From positions 1-64,000 of the forward strand of contig NZ_JAAKEG010000010.1 of assembly GCF_011039075.1 (NCBI RefSeq): a stretch of 64,000 nucleotides of DNA, given 5' to 3'. The notes under the pieces are model-generated. The model was not told where the DNA came from. It was given only the letters and a program-made list of their open reading frames with translations, and made no database searches. The DNA is from Adlercreutzia sp. ZJ304 (lineage in GTDB: Bacteria; Actinomycetota; Coriobacteriia; Coriobacteriales; Eggerthellaceae). The translations under genes and the position numbers were made by a program. Shown piece after piece: positions 29,892 through 38,190 of this stretch; the stretch's first letter is position 1; every line of letters begins with the position of its first letter.

Positions 29892-30043
29892 GTTAGCATT
29901 TTCCTACCTTTTTGTATCTAATACAGACTGATGCACTATGCGGCATACAATGCGCCTGTTTATTATGTTTTGCTGCTGCGTTTTCTATGTGCATGCTATT
30001 CTAATATGAACCGCATTCCTAACCATTATAGAACGGAGCGAAT

Positions 30044-30685
30044 TTGAGCGACTACTTCGGCAAATACGCTGACTTTCAGACTATATCGAAAAAAGATGCT
30101 GGGCAATTGCTAGGTGCCGACAATATGATTGGTGATGTACTTGATATTGTTTGTGAATTAGATGGCGGAAAACATTGCGCATGGCTTGTTAATAGATTTG
30201 GTAAGCGTATTGGCATGCTTGATCCGTCGGTTTCACGCGAAATTAGCCTTGCAGCTGCACGAGAGATGGAAACTCGCGCAGTTTTATCTTTTGTTGCGTT
30301 TACAGATCATCCTAACGAGGGTCATTATTGGGGACAAGTAGCAATTATATGTTACGCAAAATCTTGCGAAGATGCGTTTGGGCAATTTATAAAACACGTT
30401 TCCAAAATGATGGCTGATGGAACACGTATAGCTGTAAACCTTGGAAATGATGCTATTGCTCGCATTATTGAAAGTAATGGCGAATGGCTTCCCACCCAAA
30501 CAATTAGTATGCCTGAAAAAACAAAGGGTACCGCCATTGTAAAGAGCCGTCGATCTATCACAGATAAGCTAATAGAAACGGGACGTACTGGAAACAAAGG
30601 ATGTTTTGTCGTTAGCTGGGTTTTCCTATTAGCTTTAGTTACTGTACTTATTTTTGGGCTCAAGTCGTGCTTTTTTAGTGCGTAA
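30044..30685 (+). CDS. Tail-anchored hypothetical protein
   Basis: 213 residues from a TTG start with GGAG upstream. The soluble part (1-185) is of unknown fold, starting SDYFGKYADFQTISKKDAGQLLGADNMIGDVLDIV; a C-terminal hydrophobic helix (CFVVSWVFLLALVTVLIFGLK) suggests insertion by its tail. The motif GMLDPSVSREISLAAAREME is reminiscent of family-specific hypothetical proteins of anaerobic actinobacteria, but I do not recognise a named domain. Followed directly by a minisatellite. Confidence 0.75.
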   Translation: MSDYFGKYADFQTISKKDAGQLLGADNMIGDVLDIVCELDGGKHCAWLVNRFGKRIGMLDPSVSREISLAAAREMETRAVLSFVAFTDHPNEGHYWGQVAIICYAKSCEDAFGQFIKHVSKMMADGTRIAVNLGNDAIARIIESNGEWLPTQTISMPEKTKGTAIVKSRRSITDKLIETGRTGNKGCFVVSWVFLLALVTVLIFGLKSCFFSA

Positions 30686-30880
30686 TTTAGTGCTTGGCTT
30701 AATAAGGCGCACTTTCTCAGCATATAGCTTGATACAGCGCTTTTTTATCAACGTCTACCCTAATGAAGTACACATTCTCAACGCCCAGTTTAATGCAGCG
30801 TGCTTTTTAATGCAGCGTGCTTTTTCTGCACCGAATATAATGGGTCGTTCTAATAAGTCGCACTTTTCGACGCCGGATGT
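30683..30880. repeat. Degenerate tandem repeat array (~30-bp units)
   Basis: Units beginning TAATNNAGCGYGCTTTTTC occur at about 30700, 30730, 30761, 30791, 30808 and 30851, with partial units of 17 bp (30683, 30791) and 13 bp (30838). The 17-bp unit TTAATGCAGCGTGCTTT is perfectly doubled at 30790-30823. Noncoding by appearance; lies between the tail-anchored gene and ddl. Confidence 0.75.
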
Positions 30881-30925
30881 ATTTTTATACCTAACCTAAA
30901 ACGGATGGTTCAAACTTAACATGCT

Positions 30926-31912
30926 TTATGCACGGTTTAAAGCATCTCTTATAAACCCGGTACACAGCTCTGGAAAAGAAATACCCACCGTTTTAGCTGC
31001 ATCCGGTAATAAAGATGTTTGCGTCATTCCGGGTAGCGTATTTGTTTCCAACGCCCATGGTTGTCCATTTTTGTCCAATATAAAATCGGTCCTAGAAACC
31101 CCACTACACCCCAACACCTTATGCGCACACATCGCAAAACGCTGAATGGTTTTAGTTATATCTTCGTCTATCCTAGCTGGGCAAATATGTTCCGACCCAC
31201 CGAGTGCATACTTTGCTTCAAAATCGTACGATTCATTTTTTGGCACAATTTCTATAATGGGCAGCGCCTTTAAATCTTTATCGCCAAGAACTACTACTGT
31301 TAATTCAGTTCCATTGATATAGCGCTCTACTAATACTGTATCGTCATATTCAAATGCATTATTTATCGCATTCTCAATAGCAGTAGCTCCTTCTTCGATA
31401 TATACCCCAACAGAGCTGCCTTCTGAAGCCGCTTTTATCACACATTTGCATCCATTTTCATTACAACCACTAACCTTCTGTAATACTTCTTTTATATCAA
31501 ACCCATCAGCCCTCTTTATAACAGCACATTGCGGTGTGGGAATTCCTGCATCTTTATAAAATAGCTTTGCTACTGTTTTATCCATACACGCCGCACTAGC
31601 CAAAACGCCAGACCCCGTATAAGGGAGTCCAACAGTCTCCAAAAATCCCTGCAACGCACCATCTTCACCACCACGACCGTGAAGACACAAAAACGCTACA
31701 TCAAAACCCCCGTCTATTAAACGCTTTAGATCTTCCTTCCGAGCTGGATCTAATCGCTCTACATTAAAATTCGCATCTTCTAATGCTTTTTGAGCTCCAT
31801 CACCAGATGCTAAAGATATTTCGCGTTCGCTGCTATTTCCGCCCGCTAATAAAGCAACTCTTATATTTTCTGGGTTAATTATATCATACATTTGTTCTAC
31901 TTTCAACATCAC
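30926..31912 (-). CDS. ddl: D-alanine--D-alanine ligase
   Basis: ATP-grasp enzyme joining two D-Ala for peptidoglycan precursors. 328 residues with VALLAGGNSSEREISLASG at the N-terminus, LHGRGGEDGALQGFLE, the ATP-grasp core with KAASEGSSVGVY and the C-terminal ETNTLPGMTQTSLLP. The residue corresponding to the vancomycin-relevant Tyr/Phe selector was not assigned. Start uncertain: ATG at 31912 or an in-frame ATG 21 nt later (MYDIINPENIRV); neither has a good Shine-Dalgarno sequence. Confidence 0.94.
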   Translation of the reverse strand: MMLKVEQMYDIINPENIRVALLAGGNSSEREISLASGDGAQKALEDANFNVERLDPARKEDLKRLIDGGFDVAFLCLHGRGGEDGALQGFLETVGLPYTGSGVLASAACMDKTVAKLFYKDAGIPTPQCAVIKRADGFDIKEVLQKVSGCNENGCKCVIKAASEGSSVGVYIEEGATAIENAINNAFEYDDTVLVERYINGTELTVVVLGDKDLKALPIIEIVPKNESYDFEAKYALGGSEHICPARIDEDITKTIQRFAMCAHKVLGCSGVSRTDFILDKNGQPWALETNTLPGMTQTSLLPDAAKTVGISFPELCTGFIRDALNRA

Positions 31913-31991
31913 TTATACATTTGGGTTATACATTTGGGTGGAAGTATAACAAAGCCTAATCGCTTATCTGAACACAATTTAATTAACTTTT

Positions 31992-32007
31992 TGTTTCACG
32001 TGAAACA
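31992..32007. other. parS site (perfect)
   Basis: Perfect 16-bp parS in the divergent ddl-rlmN gap. Confidence 0.9.
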
Positions 32008-32066
32008 AATTAGGCAACTCTCACAATTCTGTATTAACCAAATTAATTTATAAAAGCAATATTAAA

Positions 32067-32082
32067 TGTTTCACGTGAAACA
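32067..32082. other. parS site (perfect), overlapping the rlmN promoter
   Basis: Perfect 16-bp parS; it ends 6 nt before the rlmN -10 box and covers where the -35 would be. Confidence 0.9.
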
Positions 32083-32088
32083 TTTTTG

Positions 32089-32094
32089 TATAAT
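32089..32094 (+). promoter_or_regulatory. rlmN -10 box
   Basis: TATAAT ends 6 nt before the ATG at 32101, so the transcript would start at or within a nucleotide or two of the start codon (leaderless mRNA). The -35 position falls in the parS palindrome and is not consensus. Confidence 0.55.
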
Positions 32095-32100
32095 GAACTT

Positions 32101-33204
32101 ATGGATATTTATTCTTACAGTTTAGAAGAACTTGAAGAAACGCTTACACAATTGCGTTTACCAAAATACCGCGCAAAACAAATTTATGAATGGTTACATA
32201 CTCATAATGTTTCTTCTTATGACGAAATGACAAATCTTCCAAAAGCTTTAAGGGAGCAGCTTTCTCAAATTTTTCCACTCTCTAAAACCGAAGTTATAGA
32301 ACGTCTTCAATCTGAAGATGGAACGCGAAAATATCTACTTCAATTATCGGATGGATTAGTTACAGAGACTGTTGGAATCCCTTCAACTTCTTCAAATGAT
32401 GTTTCTATAGATCAATTTGAATCTTTTAACACTCAAGAAGAATTGGCTGATCAAAGCATCACCCAACAAAATTTTAATAAACGGCTTACTGTTTGTTTTT
32501 CTACACAAATAGGATGCCCTGTGGGATGTATTTTTTGCGCAACTGGTAAAGAAGGTTTTTCTCGTAATTTAAAAGCTCAAGAAATTATTGATCAAGTTAC
32601 CTTTATACATAAAGATTTTAATCAACGTATTAGCAATGTGGTTGCAATGGGACAAGGAGAACCTTTCCTCAATTATGACGAATTACTTATAGCATTACGC
32701 CGTTTAAATACTGATAAAGGTTTCCTTATTGGCGCACGACATATTACAGTTTCAACTTGTGGGATTATTGATGGTATTAATAAATTTGCTAAAGAACCTG
32801 AACAGTTTACATTAGCTATATCACTTCATTCAGCAATACAATCTAAGCGTGATCTACTTATGCCGTCAATGAAAAATCAACCATTATCTAAATTAAAAAA
32901 TTCTATCCAAAACTATATTGATATAAAGAATCGCCGTGTAACATTTGAGTATTTAATGATTAACGGATTAAATGATGGCGAAGAAGATCTTTTAAATCTT
33001 ATAAATTTCTGTGAAGGATTACTTTGCCACGTAAATTTAATTCCTCTTAATACAATTAATGCGGACCTAAAAAGCTCTCCAATGAAAATTATTCAAACAT
33101 GGATTAAAGAATTAGAATTGAATCATATTTCGGCAACTATACGCAATTCTAAAGGCTCTGATATTTCTGGAGCATGTGGACAATTAAAACGTAATCGTAT
33201 TTAA
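32101..33204 (+). CDS. rlmN: Dual-specificity RNA methyltransferase RlmN
   Basis: Radical-SAM enzyme that methylates C2 of A2503 in 23S rRNA and A37 in some tRNAs. The 367-residue protein has the cluster motif CPVGCIFC (C-x3-C-x2-C), GQGEPFLNYDEL, SLHSAIQSKRDLLMP and the catalytic C-terminal Cys in SGACGQL. There is an insertion of ~35 polar residues before the cluster motif (SSNDVSIDQFESFNTQEELADQ). ATG at 32101 fits the family start (MDIYSYSLEELEE); an in-frame ATG 15 nt upstream would lie on the -10 box. Strongly AT-rich coding, like its neighbours to the origin. Confidence 0.93.
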   Translation: MDIYSYSLEELEETLTQLRLPKYRAKQIYEWLHTHNVSSYDEMTNLPKALREQLSQIFPLSKTEVIERLQSEDGTRKYLLQLSDGLVTETVGIPSTSSNDVSIDQFESFNTQEELADQSITQQNFNKRLTVCFSTQIGCPVGCIFCATGKEGFSRNLKAQEIIDQVTFIHKDFNQRISNVVAMGQGEPFLNYDELLIALRRLNTDKGFLIGARHITVSTCGIIDGINKFAKEPEQFTLAISLHSAIQSKRDLLMPSMKNQPLSKLKNSIQNYIDIKNRRVTFEYLMINGLNDGEEDLLNLINFCEGLLCHVNLIPLNTINADLKSSPMKIIQTWIKELELNHISATIRNSKGSDISGACGQLKRNRI

Positions 33205-33219
33205 AGTAAGTAATTAAAA

Positions 33220-33235
33220 TGTTTCACGTGAAACA
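33220..33235. other. parS site (perfect)
   Basis: Perfect 16-bp parS between rlmN and parB, 16 nt after the rlmN stop. Confidence 0.9.
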
Positions 33236-33262
33236 TTTTACTCTTATATATGTTGTCTCTTA

Positions 33263-33292
33263 TTAAAAAGCCATCTTTCGATGGCTTTTTAA
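33263..33292. terminator. Bidirectional terminator between rlmN and parB
   Basis: TTAAAAAGCCATC (33263-33275) and GATGGCTTTTTAA (33280-33292) form a 13-bp stem with a 4-nt loop; T-runs on both strands serve both convergent genes. Confidence 0.9.
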
Positions 33293-33295
33293 ATG

Positions 33296-34369
33296 TTAAG
33301 AAACAGTAGCTATCAATTCTTCAAATAGTCTTTTTAAATCAGTTTCATCTTTAAATTCAATCTCTATTTTGTTTTTACCATTAGAAGATTTAACTTTAAC
33401 AGGTGTTTTTAAAACATCTTTTAGAGCCTTAGCAACTGTCTTGAAAGTTTGAGGTAATACATCTTTTTCTCTCGCTCTTTCGCCGGGTTTTAACGACATA
33501 AGTCTAGCTAAAGATTCCGTTTCTCTAACAGTAAGTTTTTTCTCTTTTAACTTTTCAGTTAGCTTTTCGCGACCCTCTTTTGACTGAATAGATAAGATAG
33601 CTCGTGCATGACCAGCTGTAATTTTGTCCTCAAATAAAAGTTGTTGTGCATCTTCTGGTAGCTCTAATAATCTCAAAGCATTTGCAACCGTCGAACGCCC
33701 TTTTGACATTGATTGAGCTATATCAGCCTGTGTCATCTTTTTTCTATCCATAAGACGCTTATATCCATAAGCCTCTTCAATCGGATTCAAATCTGAACGC
33801 TGTACATTTTCGACCAAAGCTAATTCAAGTGCTCTATCGTCATCCACTTCTTTAATACGAACAGGTACTTTATCTATACCAGCTAATTTACACGCTTGCC
33901 AACGGCGTTCCCCAGCAATAATTTGATATTTATTATTACCTATTGGTCTTACAAGAATAGGTTGTAATAATCCGTCCTGTTTAATAGATTTAGCTAATTC
34001 TTCTAATTCATCTTGCTTAAAATTGGTTCGTGGCTGATCTGGATTTGGAGATATATCACTAACAGGTATTTCATCCATTCTTTTTTTAACAGCAGCTAGT
34101 AATTCTTTTTCTGAAAGAATTTCGCTACTTTTATTCAAATATGAGTTGGGCTCTACTTTATCTTCTCTAACGCTTTCTTTAATAATTTCAACTTGAGAAT
34201 TTTGCATAGATGTACCTGTAGATGTTTCACGTGAAACATTCGCGTAGTCAAAATCTTCCTCATATTCAACTTGATCGCGTTTTGTAGTGCGTTCTTGGGG
34301 CTGTTCTACGGGACCACCCATTAAAGAACTTAATCCCCTACCTAATCCACTTCTCACTGGTTTAGCCAC
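33296..34369 (-). CDS. parB: Chromosome partitioning protein ParB
   Basis: CTP-dependent clamp that loads on parS and spreads to organise the origin and recruit SMC. 357 residues: N-terminal segment, ParB/Srx fold from ~105 (DISPNPDQPRTNF, GERRWQACKLAGI as CTP/arginine motif), the helix-turn-helix reading parS (MTQADIAQSMSKGRSTVANALRLLELP), and the C-terminal dimer domain (KNKIEIEFKDETDLKRLFEEL). The N-terminal segment contains NVSRET, encoded by a perfect parS at 34223-34238. Overlaps parA by 8 nt. Confidence 0.97.
   Translation of the reverse strand: MAKPVRSGLGRGLSSLMGGPVEQPQERTTKRDQVEYEEDFDYANVSRETSTGTSMQNSQVEIIKESVREDKVEPNSYLNKSSEILSEKELLAAVKKRMDEIPVSDISPNPDQPRTNFKQDELEELAKSIKQDGLLQPILVRPIGNNKYQIIAGERRWQACKLAGIDKVPVRIKEVDDDRALELALVENVQRSDLNPIEEAYGYKRLMDRKKMTQADIAQSMSKGRSTVANALRLLELPEDAQQLLFEDKITAGHARAILSIQSKEGREKLTEKLKEKKLTVRETESLARLMSLKPGERAREKDVLPQTFKTVAKALKDVLKTPVKVKSSNGKNKIEIEFKDETDLKRLFEELIATVS
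34223..34238. other. parS site (perfect) inside parB
   Basis: Perfect 16-bp parS within the parB coding region, read on the minus strand as codons for Asn-Val-Ser-Arg-Glu-Thr. Confidence 0.9.
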
Positions 34370-35306
34370 GTTCTATCACTTCCTTAGCAAGTTCCATATA
34401 AGCAATTGCACCTTTTCCACGAGGGTCATACTCAGTTATAGGTTGTCCAAATGATGGTGCCTCTGACAATTTTACCGTTCTAGGAATAACAGTATTAAAA
34501 ACTATTCTTCCGAAATACCCTTTAACTTCATCTACAACTTGATTAGATAAAGTGGTACGGCTGTCATACATAGTTAATAAAACACCATAAATATCTAAAG
34601 TTGGATTCAGGCGCGATTTGACACGTTTCATTGATTCAAGAAGTTTTGTCACACCCTCCAATGCATAAAATTCACATTGAATGGGAATAAGTAGTTTATC
34701 TGCAGCAACTAAAGCATTTACTGTGAGAAGCCCTAAAGATGGGGGACAGTCTATCAAAATAAAATCATATTTGCCGCGCATAGTACCTACAGCATCTTTA
34801 AGTCTATTTTCCCGCGCCATTTCCGATACTAACTCAACTTCAGCACCAGCAAGGTTAATAGTGGCAGGAACAACATCTAAACCATGACATATATCTGGAA
34901 TAATTACGTCTTCTATTGGACAGTCTGCAAGAATAACATCATATATGCATCTATCAACAAGAGATTTTTCAATTCCTAAACCACTAGACGAATTCCCTTG
35001 TGGGTCTAAATCTACAAGTAAAACCTGTTTCCCTAGTTCACCGAGGGCAGCAGCCAAATTAACCGCAGTAGTAGATTTACCAACTCCGCCTTTTTGATTA
35101 ATGATTGCTATAATTTTTGTCTGTCCAACAACTCTTTTAACAGGATTTTTTTCTTTATATGACTTAATTTCACGATGAGAAGAAATATCTTCCTGTGGAT
35201 GAGTTATATCACGAATAACCACTTCGACATCTTCAATAGGATCTGTAATTTCTTCTACTGAGTTTGACTTAGAACTACTGCGTTTACGACCATCAAGCAA
35301 CCCCAT
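34362..35306 (-). CDS. parA: Chromosome partitioning ATPase ParA (Soj)
   Basis: Deviant-Walker ATPase that drives origin segregation and, in relatives, regulates DnaA. 314 residues; the deviant Walker A INQKGGVGKSTTAVNLA starts near residue 70, with LLVDLDPQGNSSSGLG and DFILIDCPPSLGLLTVNAL as A' and Walker B. The first ~60 residues are a charged extension not found in minimal ParAs. It lies directly upstream of parB in the same transcript. Confidence 0.96.
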   Translation of the reverse strand: MGLLDGRKRSSSKSNSVEEITDPIEDVEVVIRDITHPQEDISSHREIKSYKEKNPVKRVVGQTKIIAIINQKGGVGKSTTAVNLAAALGELGKQVLLVDLDPQGNSSSGLGIEKSLVDRCIYDVILADCPIEDVIIPDICHGLDVVPATINLAGAEVELVSEMARENRLKDAVGTMRGKYDFILIDCPPSLGLLTVNALVAADKLLIPIQCEFYALEGVTKLLESMKRVKSRLNPTLDIYGVLLTMYDSRTTLSNQVVDEVKGYFGRIVFNTVIPRTVKLSEAPSFGQPITEYDPRGKGAIAYMELAKEVIERG

Positions 35307-35362
35307 ATAAAACTCCCTTCAAGGCTGTTTCTAACGAGTATATCAAACGTAACTCTAATAAA

Positions 35363-35378
35363 TGTTTCACGTGAAACA
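35363..35378. other. parS site (perfect)
   Basis: Perfect 16-bp parS upstream of parA, within the longer palindrome AATAAATGTTTCACGTGAAA continuing to a matching right arm. Confidence 0.9.
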
Positions 35379-35406
35379 TTTATTAGAGTTATTAGAGCTA
35401 TATAAT

Positions 35407-35422
35407 TGTTTCACGTGAAACA
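35407..35422. other. parS site (perfect)
   Basis: Perfect 16-bp parS 44 bp from the previous one (start to start), just after the DUF559 gene stop. Confidence 0.9.
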
Positions 35423-35427
35423 ATTTT

Positions 35428-35829
35428 TTAATGTTTGGAGCGTAAGGTCGCAAATAACGTATTTGATAAATCATTACGCCTTCTCTTAACCGCCTGATCT
35501 ATAGTTACGCAAACCCCTTCAAACGATTCCTTTATATCTGTATTAGTAAAACGTAGAACTTCTATTTCTTCCATTTCTAGATATAAAGTTCTAATTTCAT
35601 CATATCTAATGGCGCGAGTGTTGTAATGAGAATCTCCATCCAATTCTATACATAATCTAACTTTATTGCAGTAAAAATCAAGAATATAATTTCCTACAAC
35701 TTTTTGTGCACAAAATCTTGGTTCATACTCTCTAAGGAATTTGTACCATAATTTCTTTTCTGCCCATGTCATATTATTCCGTAATTCTTTGGCTCGTTCA
35801 GCCATAATGTGACGATGTGAACTACACAT
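35428..35829 (-). CDS. DUF559-domain endonuclease-like protein
   Basis: 133 residues of the DUF559 family, which has a Vsr-like restriction-endonuclease fold. Core residues: the helix RAKELRNNMTWAEKKLWYKFL, then ILDFYCNKVRLCIELDGDSHY with the D...ExDG catalytic pattern, and YLEMEEIEVLRFTN. The ATG at 35829 is chosen because AAAGGA lies about 6 nt upstream; an earlier in-frame ATG would add 12 residues without support. Insertion between parA and rsmG is not usual for the conserved origin cluster. Confidence 0.85.
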   Translation of the reverse strand: MCSSHRHIMAERAKELRNNMTWAEKKLWYKFLREYEPRFCAQKVVGNYILDFYCNKVRLCIELDGDSHYNTRAIRYDEIRTLYLEMEEIEVLRFTNTDIKESFEGVCVTIDQAVKRRRNDLSNTLFATLRSKH

Positions 35830-35899
35830 ATATATCCTTTCTCTCAGATATATAAAGTGTAGCAATCAAACCTTACAGAAATATAATACGGTTCAACAT

Positions 35900-36009
35900 A
35901 AAAATCTTGTTTAGACCTTGCAAAAACCTTGCATGAATCTAACAAAAATCTTGCATGAATTCATTAAAAACCTTGTATAAAACTTACAGAAATCTAACAA
36001 GAATCTATT
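35900..36009. repeat. Five 22-bp tandem direct repeats (iteron-like)
   Basis: Units start at 35900, 35922, 35944, 35966 and 35988; the first four follow AAAAAYCTTGYATGAATYNANN, for example AAAAACCTTGCATGAATCTA at 35922. Register is exact at 22 bp, about two helical turns, so each unit would face the same side of DNA. The fifth unit is the most diverged. Lies between the DUF559 gene and the parS/rsmG start, noncoding. Confidence 0.85.
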
Positions 36010-36043
36010 CATAAGGTAAAATCGTTCTACTTATACTTAAAAA

Positions 36044-36059
36044 TGTTTCACGTGAAACA
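36044..36059. other. parS site (perfect) in the rsmG leader
   Basis: Perfect 16-bp parS between a TATACT -10 box (36032-36037) and the ATG of rsmG at 36073. Confidence 0.9.
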
Positions 36060-36072
36060 TATGGAGATATAA

Positions 36073-36726
36073 ATGAATGATTTAATTGAACAATATTTAA
36101 GATCCGTATTGTTGATAAATAATAAAATTAATTTAACGAATATAAGAAATTTCGAAGAAGCAAAACTTCTTCATATAGAAGATTCTCTTGCTGTTATAAA
36201 GGAGCTGAATGAGGCACCTAAAGGTTTATATGGAGATATGGGTTCAGGTGGCGGATTCCCGGGAGTTCCTCTTGGAATAATTTCTGGAAGAAATACAATC
36301 CTTATAGATTCAGTAAAAAAGAAAATGGCAGCAATAAATCAAATACTAAATGATTTAGGTTTATCTGAACATATTTCAGTATGTGATCAACGTATAGAAG
36401 AATTGTCATTAGAAAAGAAGGAAGAATTTTCTGTATTAACTGCAAGAGCCCTTTCTAATTTATCATCTCTTTTAGAGTTAGCTTCTCCTCTTTTAAAGAT
36501 AGGTGGAAGACTTATTTGTCTTAAATCACATACAGATGAAGAGTTGAAATCAGCAAAGCAGATTAAAAAAGAAACAGGAATGAGTTTTTTATCAAAAAGA
36601 AGTTATATTTTAAGTGATGATAAAACTTACAGAGAATGTATAGTGTTTGAAAAAGTTACACAACCAGCAATTCAATTACCAAGACGTGTAGGGTTAGCTC
36701 AAAAAAAGCCTTTAATTTCTAAGTAA
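36073..36726 (+). CDS. rsmG: 16S rRNA (guanine-N7) methyltransferase RsmG (GidB)
   Basis: Methylates G527 of 16S rRNA with SAM. 217 residues with the SAM-binding GDMGSGGGFPGVPLGII and LIDSVKKKMAAI, plus FSVLTARALSNLSSLLEL. Usually part of a co-directional jag-rsmG-parA-parB run; here it points the opposite way to parA and jag and is bracketed by parS copies. TATGGAGATATAA precedes the ATG. Confidence 0.95.
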   Translation: MNDLIEQYLRSVLLINNKINLTNIRNFEEAKLLHIEDSLAVIKELNEAPKGLYGDMGSGGGFPGVPLGIISGRNTILIDSVKKKMAAINQILNDLGLSEHISVCDQRIEELSLEKKEEFSVLTARALSNLSSLLELASPLLKIGGRLICLKSHTDEELKSAKQIKKETGMSFLSKRSYILSDDKTYRECIVFEKVTQPAIQLPRRVGLAQKKPLISK

Positions 36727-36730
36727 AAAT

Positions 36731-36746
36731 TGTTTCACGTAAAACA
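36731..36746. other. parS-like site (15/16)
   Basis: TGTTTCACGTAAAACA differs from parS at one inner position (G to A), 5 nt after the rsmG stop. Confidence 0.65.
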
Positions 36747-36766
36747 ATTAACTTTGATAGCTAAAA

Positions 36767-36782
36767 TGTTTCACGTGAAACA
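36767..36782. other. parS site (perfect)
   Basis: Perfect 16-bp parS between the convergent rsmG and jag genes. Confidence 0.9.
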
Positions 36783-36799
36783 CTAAACCAACCTAAAAC

Positions 36800-37327
36800 T
36801 TAGTTTGAATTCGGTATAACTATAACGTGTCGAGTATTTCCTTCGCCTTCAGAAATAGTAGTTACTTTATTATTATCTTTTAATGTTACATGAATAATTC
36901 GGCGTTCATATGGAGTCATAGGATGAAGGCTAACATTCCTATGTTGAGTAACAGCGCGGCTCGCCGACGACCTAGCAATAGATTCAAGTTTTTGTCTTTG
37001 ACGCCCTTTATAACCCTCAACATCGATAACAATAGGATATCTATAACCTAATTCACGAATAATAATAGAATTAAAAAGTGTTTGAAGGGCATCTAAGGTA
37101 TTACCGTGTCTACCAATCATTACTGCAAGATCATTTCCAGTAATATCTAAGATAAGTTCTCCTTCATCTCCTTCATATTCATCAATAACAACTTCACCAA
37201 TATTGAAATGTTTTAGAATGTTCTGCAGAATAGTAATAGATTTATCAGCAATCTCATCTAATTCTTCTTCAGAAACTTCAGATTGAATATCATCTTCAAT
37301 ATTAAATTCTTGTTCTTCTGCCATCAT
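36800..37327 (-). CDS. jag: RNA-binding protein Jag/KhpB (KH and R3H domains)
   Basis: 175 residues: acidic N-terminal segment, KH domain (ITGNDLAVMIGRHGNTLDALQ with the IGRHGN loop) and R3H domain (IARSSASRAVTQHRNVSLHPMTPYERRIIH). The N-terminal Jag-N domain of Firmicutes is absent. The protein binds RNA and affects cell elongation and division in streptococci. It lies downstream of yidC as usual. Confidence 0.92.
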   Translation of the reverse strand: MMAEEQEFNIEDDIQSEVSEEELDEIADKSITILQNILKHFNIGEVVIDEYEGDEGELILDITGNDLAVMIGRHGNTLDALQTLFNSIIIRELGYRYPIVIDVEGYKGRQRQKLESIARSSASRAVTQHRNVSLHPMTPYERRIIHVTLKDNNKVTTISEGEGNTRHVIVIPNSN

Positions 37328-37346
37328 AACTCCTTATTAACCAAAA

Positions 37347-37362
37347 TGTTTCACGTGAAACA
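37347..37362. other. parS site (perfect)
   Basis: Perfect 16-bp parS in the 54-nt gap between jag and yidC. Confidence 0.9.
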
Positions 37363-37381
37363 TTATTCATATCAAAATAAA

Positions 37382-38164
37382 CTAATGCTTTTTATGTTGG
37401 CGTTGCTTTTTTTGTTTACGAACTACATCAACCTCAACAGGTTTTACTTCTAATTTTGCAGCTGCTTCTTCAGCAGCATCTGCTCTACGACATCTCGAAA
37501 GAGTAAATTGATTCTGTGCAATACCAATAAGTGAAGAAACACCCCAGAAAAGAAGTACACCAGCAGGAGAACCCCATGAAATCCAAAGCATAAACAAAGA
37601 CATAAGAATTCCCATAATCAGAGTTTGATTACGCATTTTATTGTCTTTATTCTTTAATTGCTGTTGAATCATAGGGAAGAATGTTGCACCAGCAAAAATA
37701 ATCATAAGAATTAAATAGGGAACAAATGTTCCAATTCCTTCACTAAATGCACCGGCTGGTGTTTGAGTAAGACTTGGAACGAGGTTATAGAACGAAATAG
37801 CTCCCGGATCCCCTTGAATGTAATCTCCAATATTCCGAAGAACCTGAAAAAGTGCAAGAAATATAGGCATCTGTAATAACATTGGAAGACATCCAGCCAA
37901 TGGATTAAACTTCGCTTCAGCATAAAGTTTTTGCATTTCTTGGCTAAGTCTTACCTGATCACCTGCATATTTTTCCTGTAGCTTTTGCATTTGGGGCTGA
38001 ATCTTTTGCATTTTGTAATTTGATTTAGCCTGCTTATGCATAAGGGGTGCTACAAGAATACGGAAAATTACCGTAATAATAATTATAGATAAACCCCAGT
38101 CTCCTACTAAACCGTAGAAAAAATCAATAACATTAAATATCCATTGCAAGATAACTTCCCACAT
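37382..38164 (-). CDS. yidC: Membrane protein insertase YidC/OxaA
   Basis: Inserts membrane proteins alone or with SecYEG. 260 residues in the Gram-positive short form with about five hydrophobic segments (SIIIITVIFRILVAPL, FNPLAGCLPMLLQMPIFLALF, FVPYLILMIIFAGATFF, LIMGILMSLFMLWISW, GVLLFWGVSSLIGIAQN) and a basic C-terminal tail (RKQKKQRQHKKH). The positively charged Arg of the hydrophilic groove is in VIFRILVAP. No lipobox is seen at the N-terminus. Co-directional with yidD, rnpA and rpmH. Confidence 0.95.
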   Translation of the reverse strand: MWEVILQWIFNVIDFFYGLVGDWGLSIIIITVIFRILVAPLMHKQAKSNYKMQKIQPQMQKLQEKYAGDQVRLSQEMQKLYAEAKFNPLAGCLPMLLQMPIFLALFQVLRNIGDYIQGDPGAISFYNLVPSLTQTPAGAFSEGIGTFVPYLILMIIFAGATFFPMIQQQLKNKDNKMRNQTLIMGILMSLFMLWISWGSPAGVLLFWGVSSLIGIAQNQFTLSRCRRADAAEEAAAKLEVKPVEVDVVRKQKKQRQHKKH

Positions 38165-38190
38165 AGTAGGTTAATCCCTTTCTAATGAAT

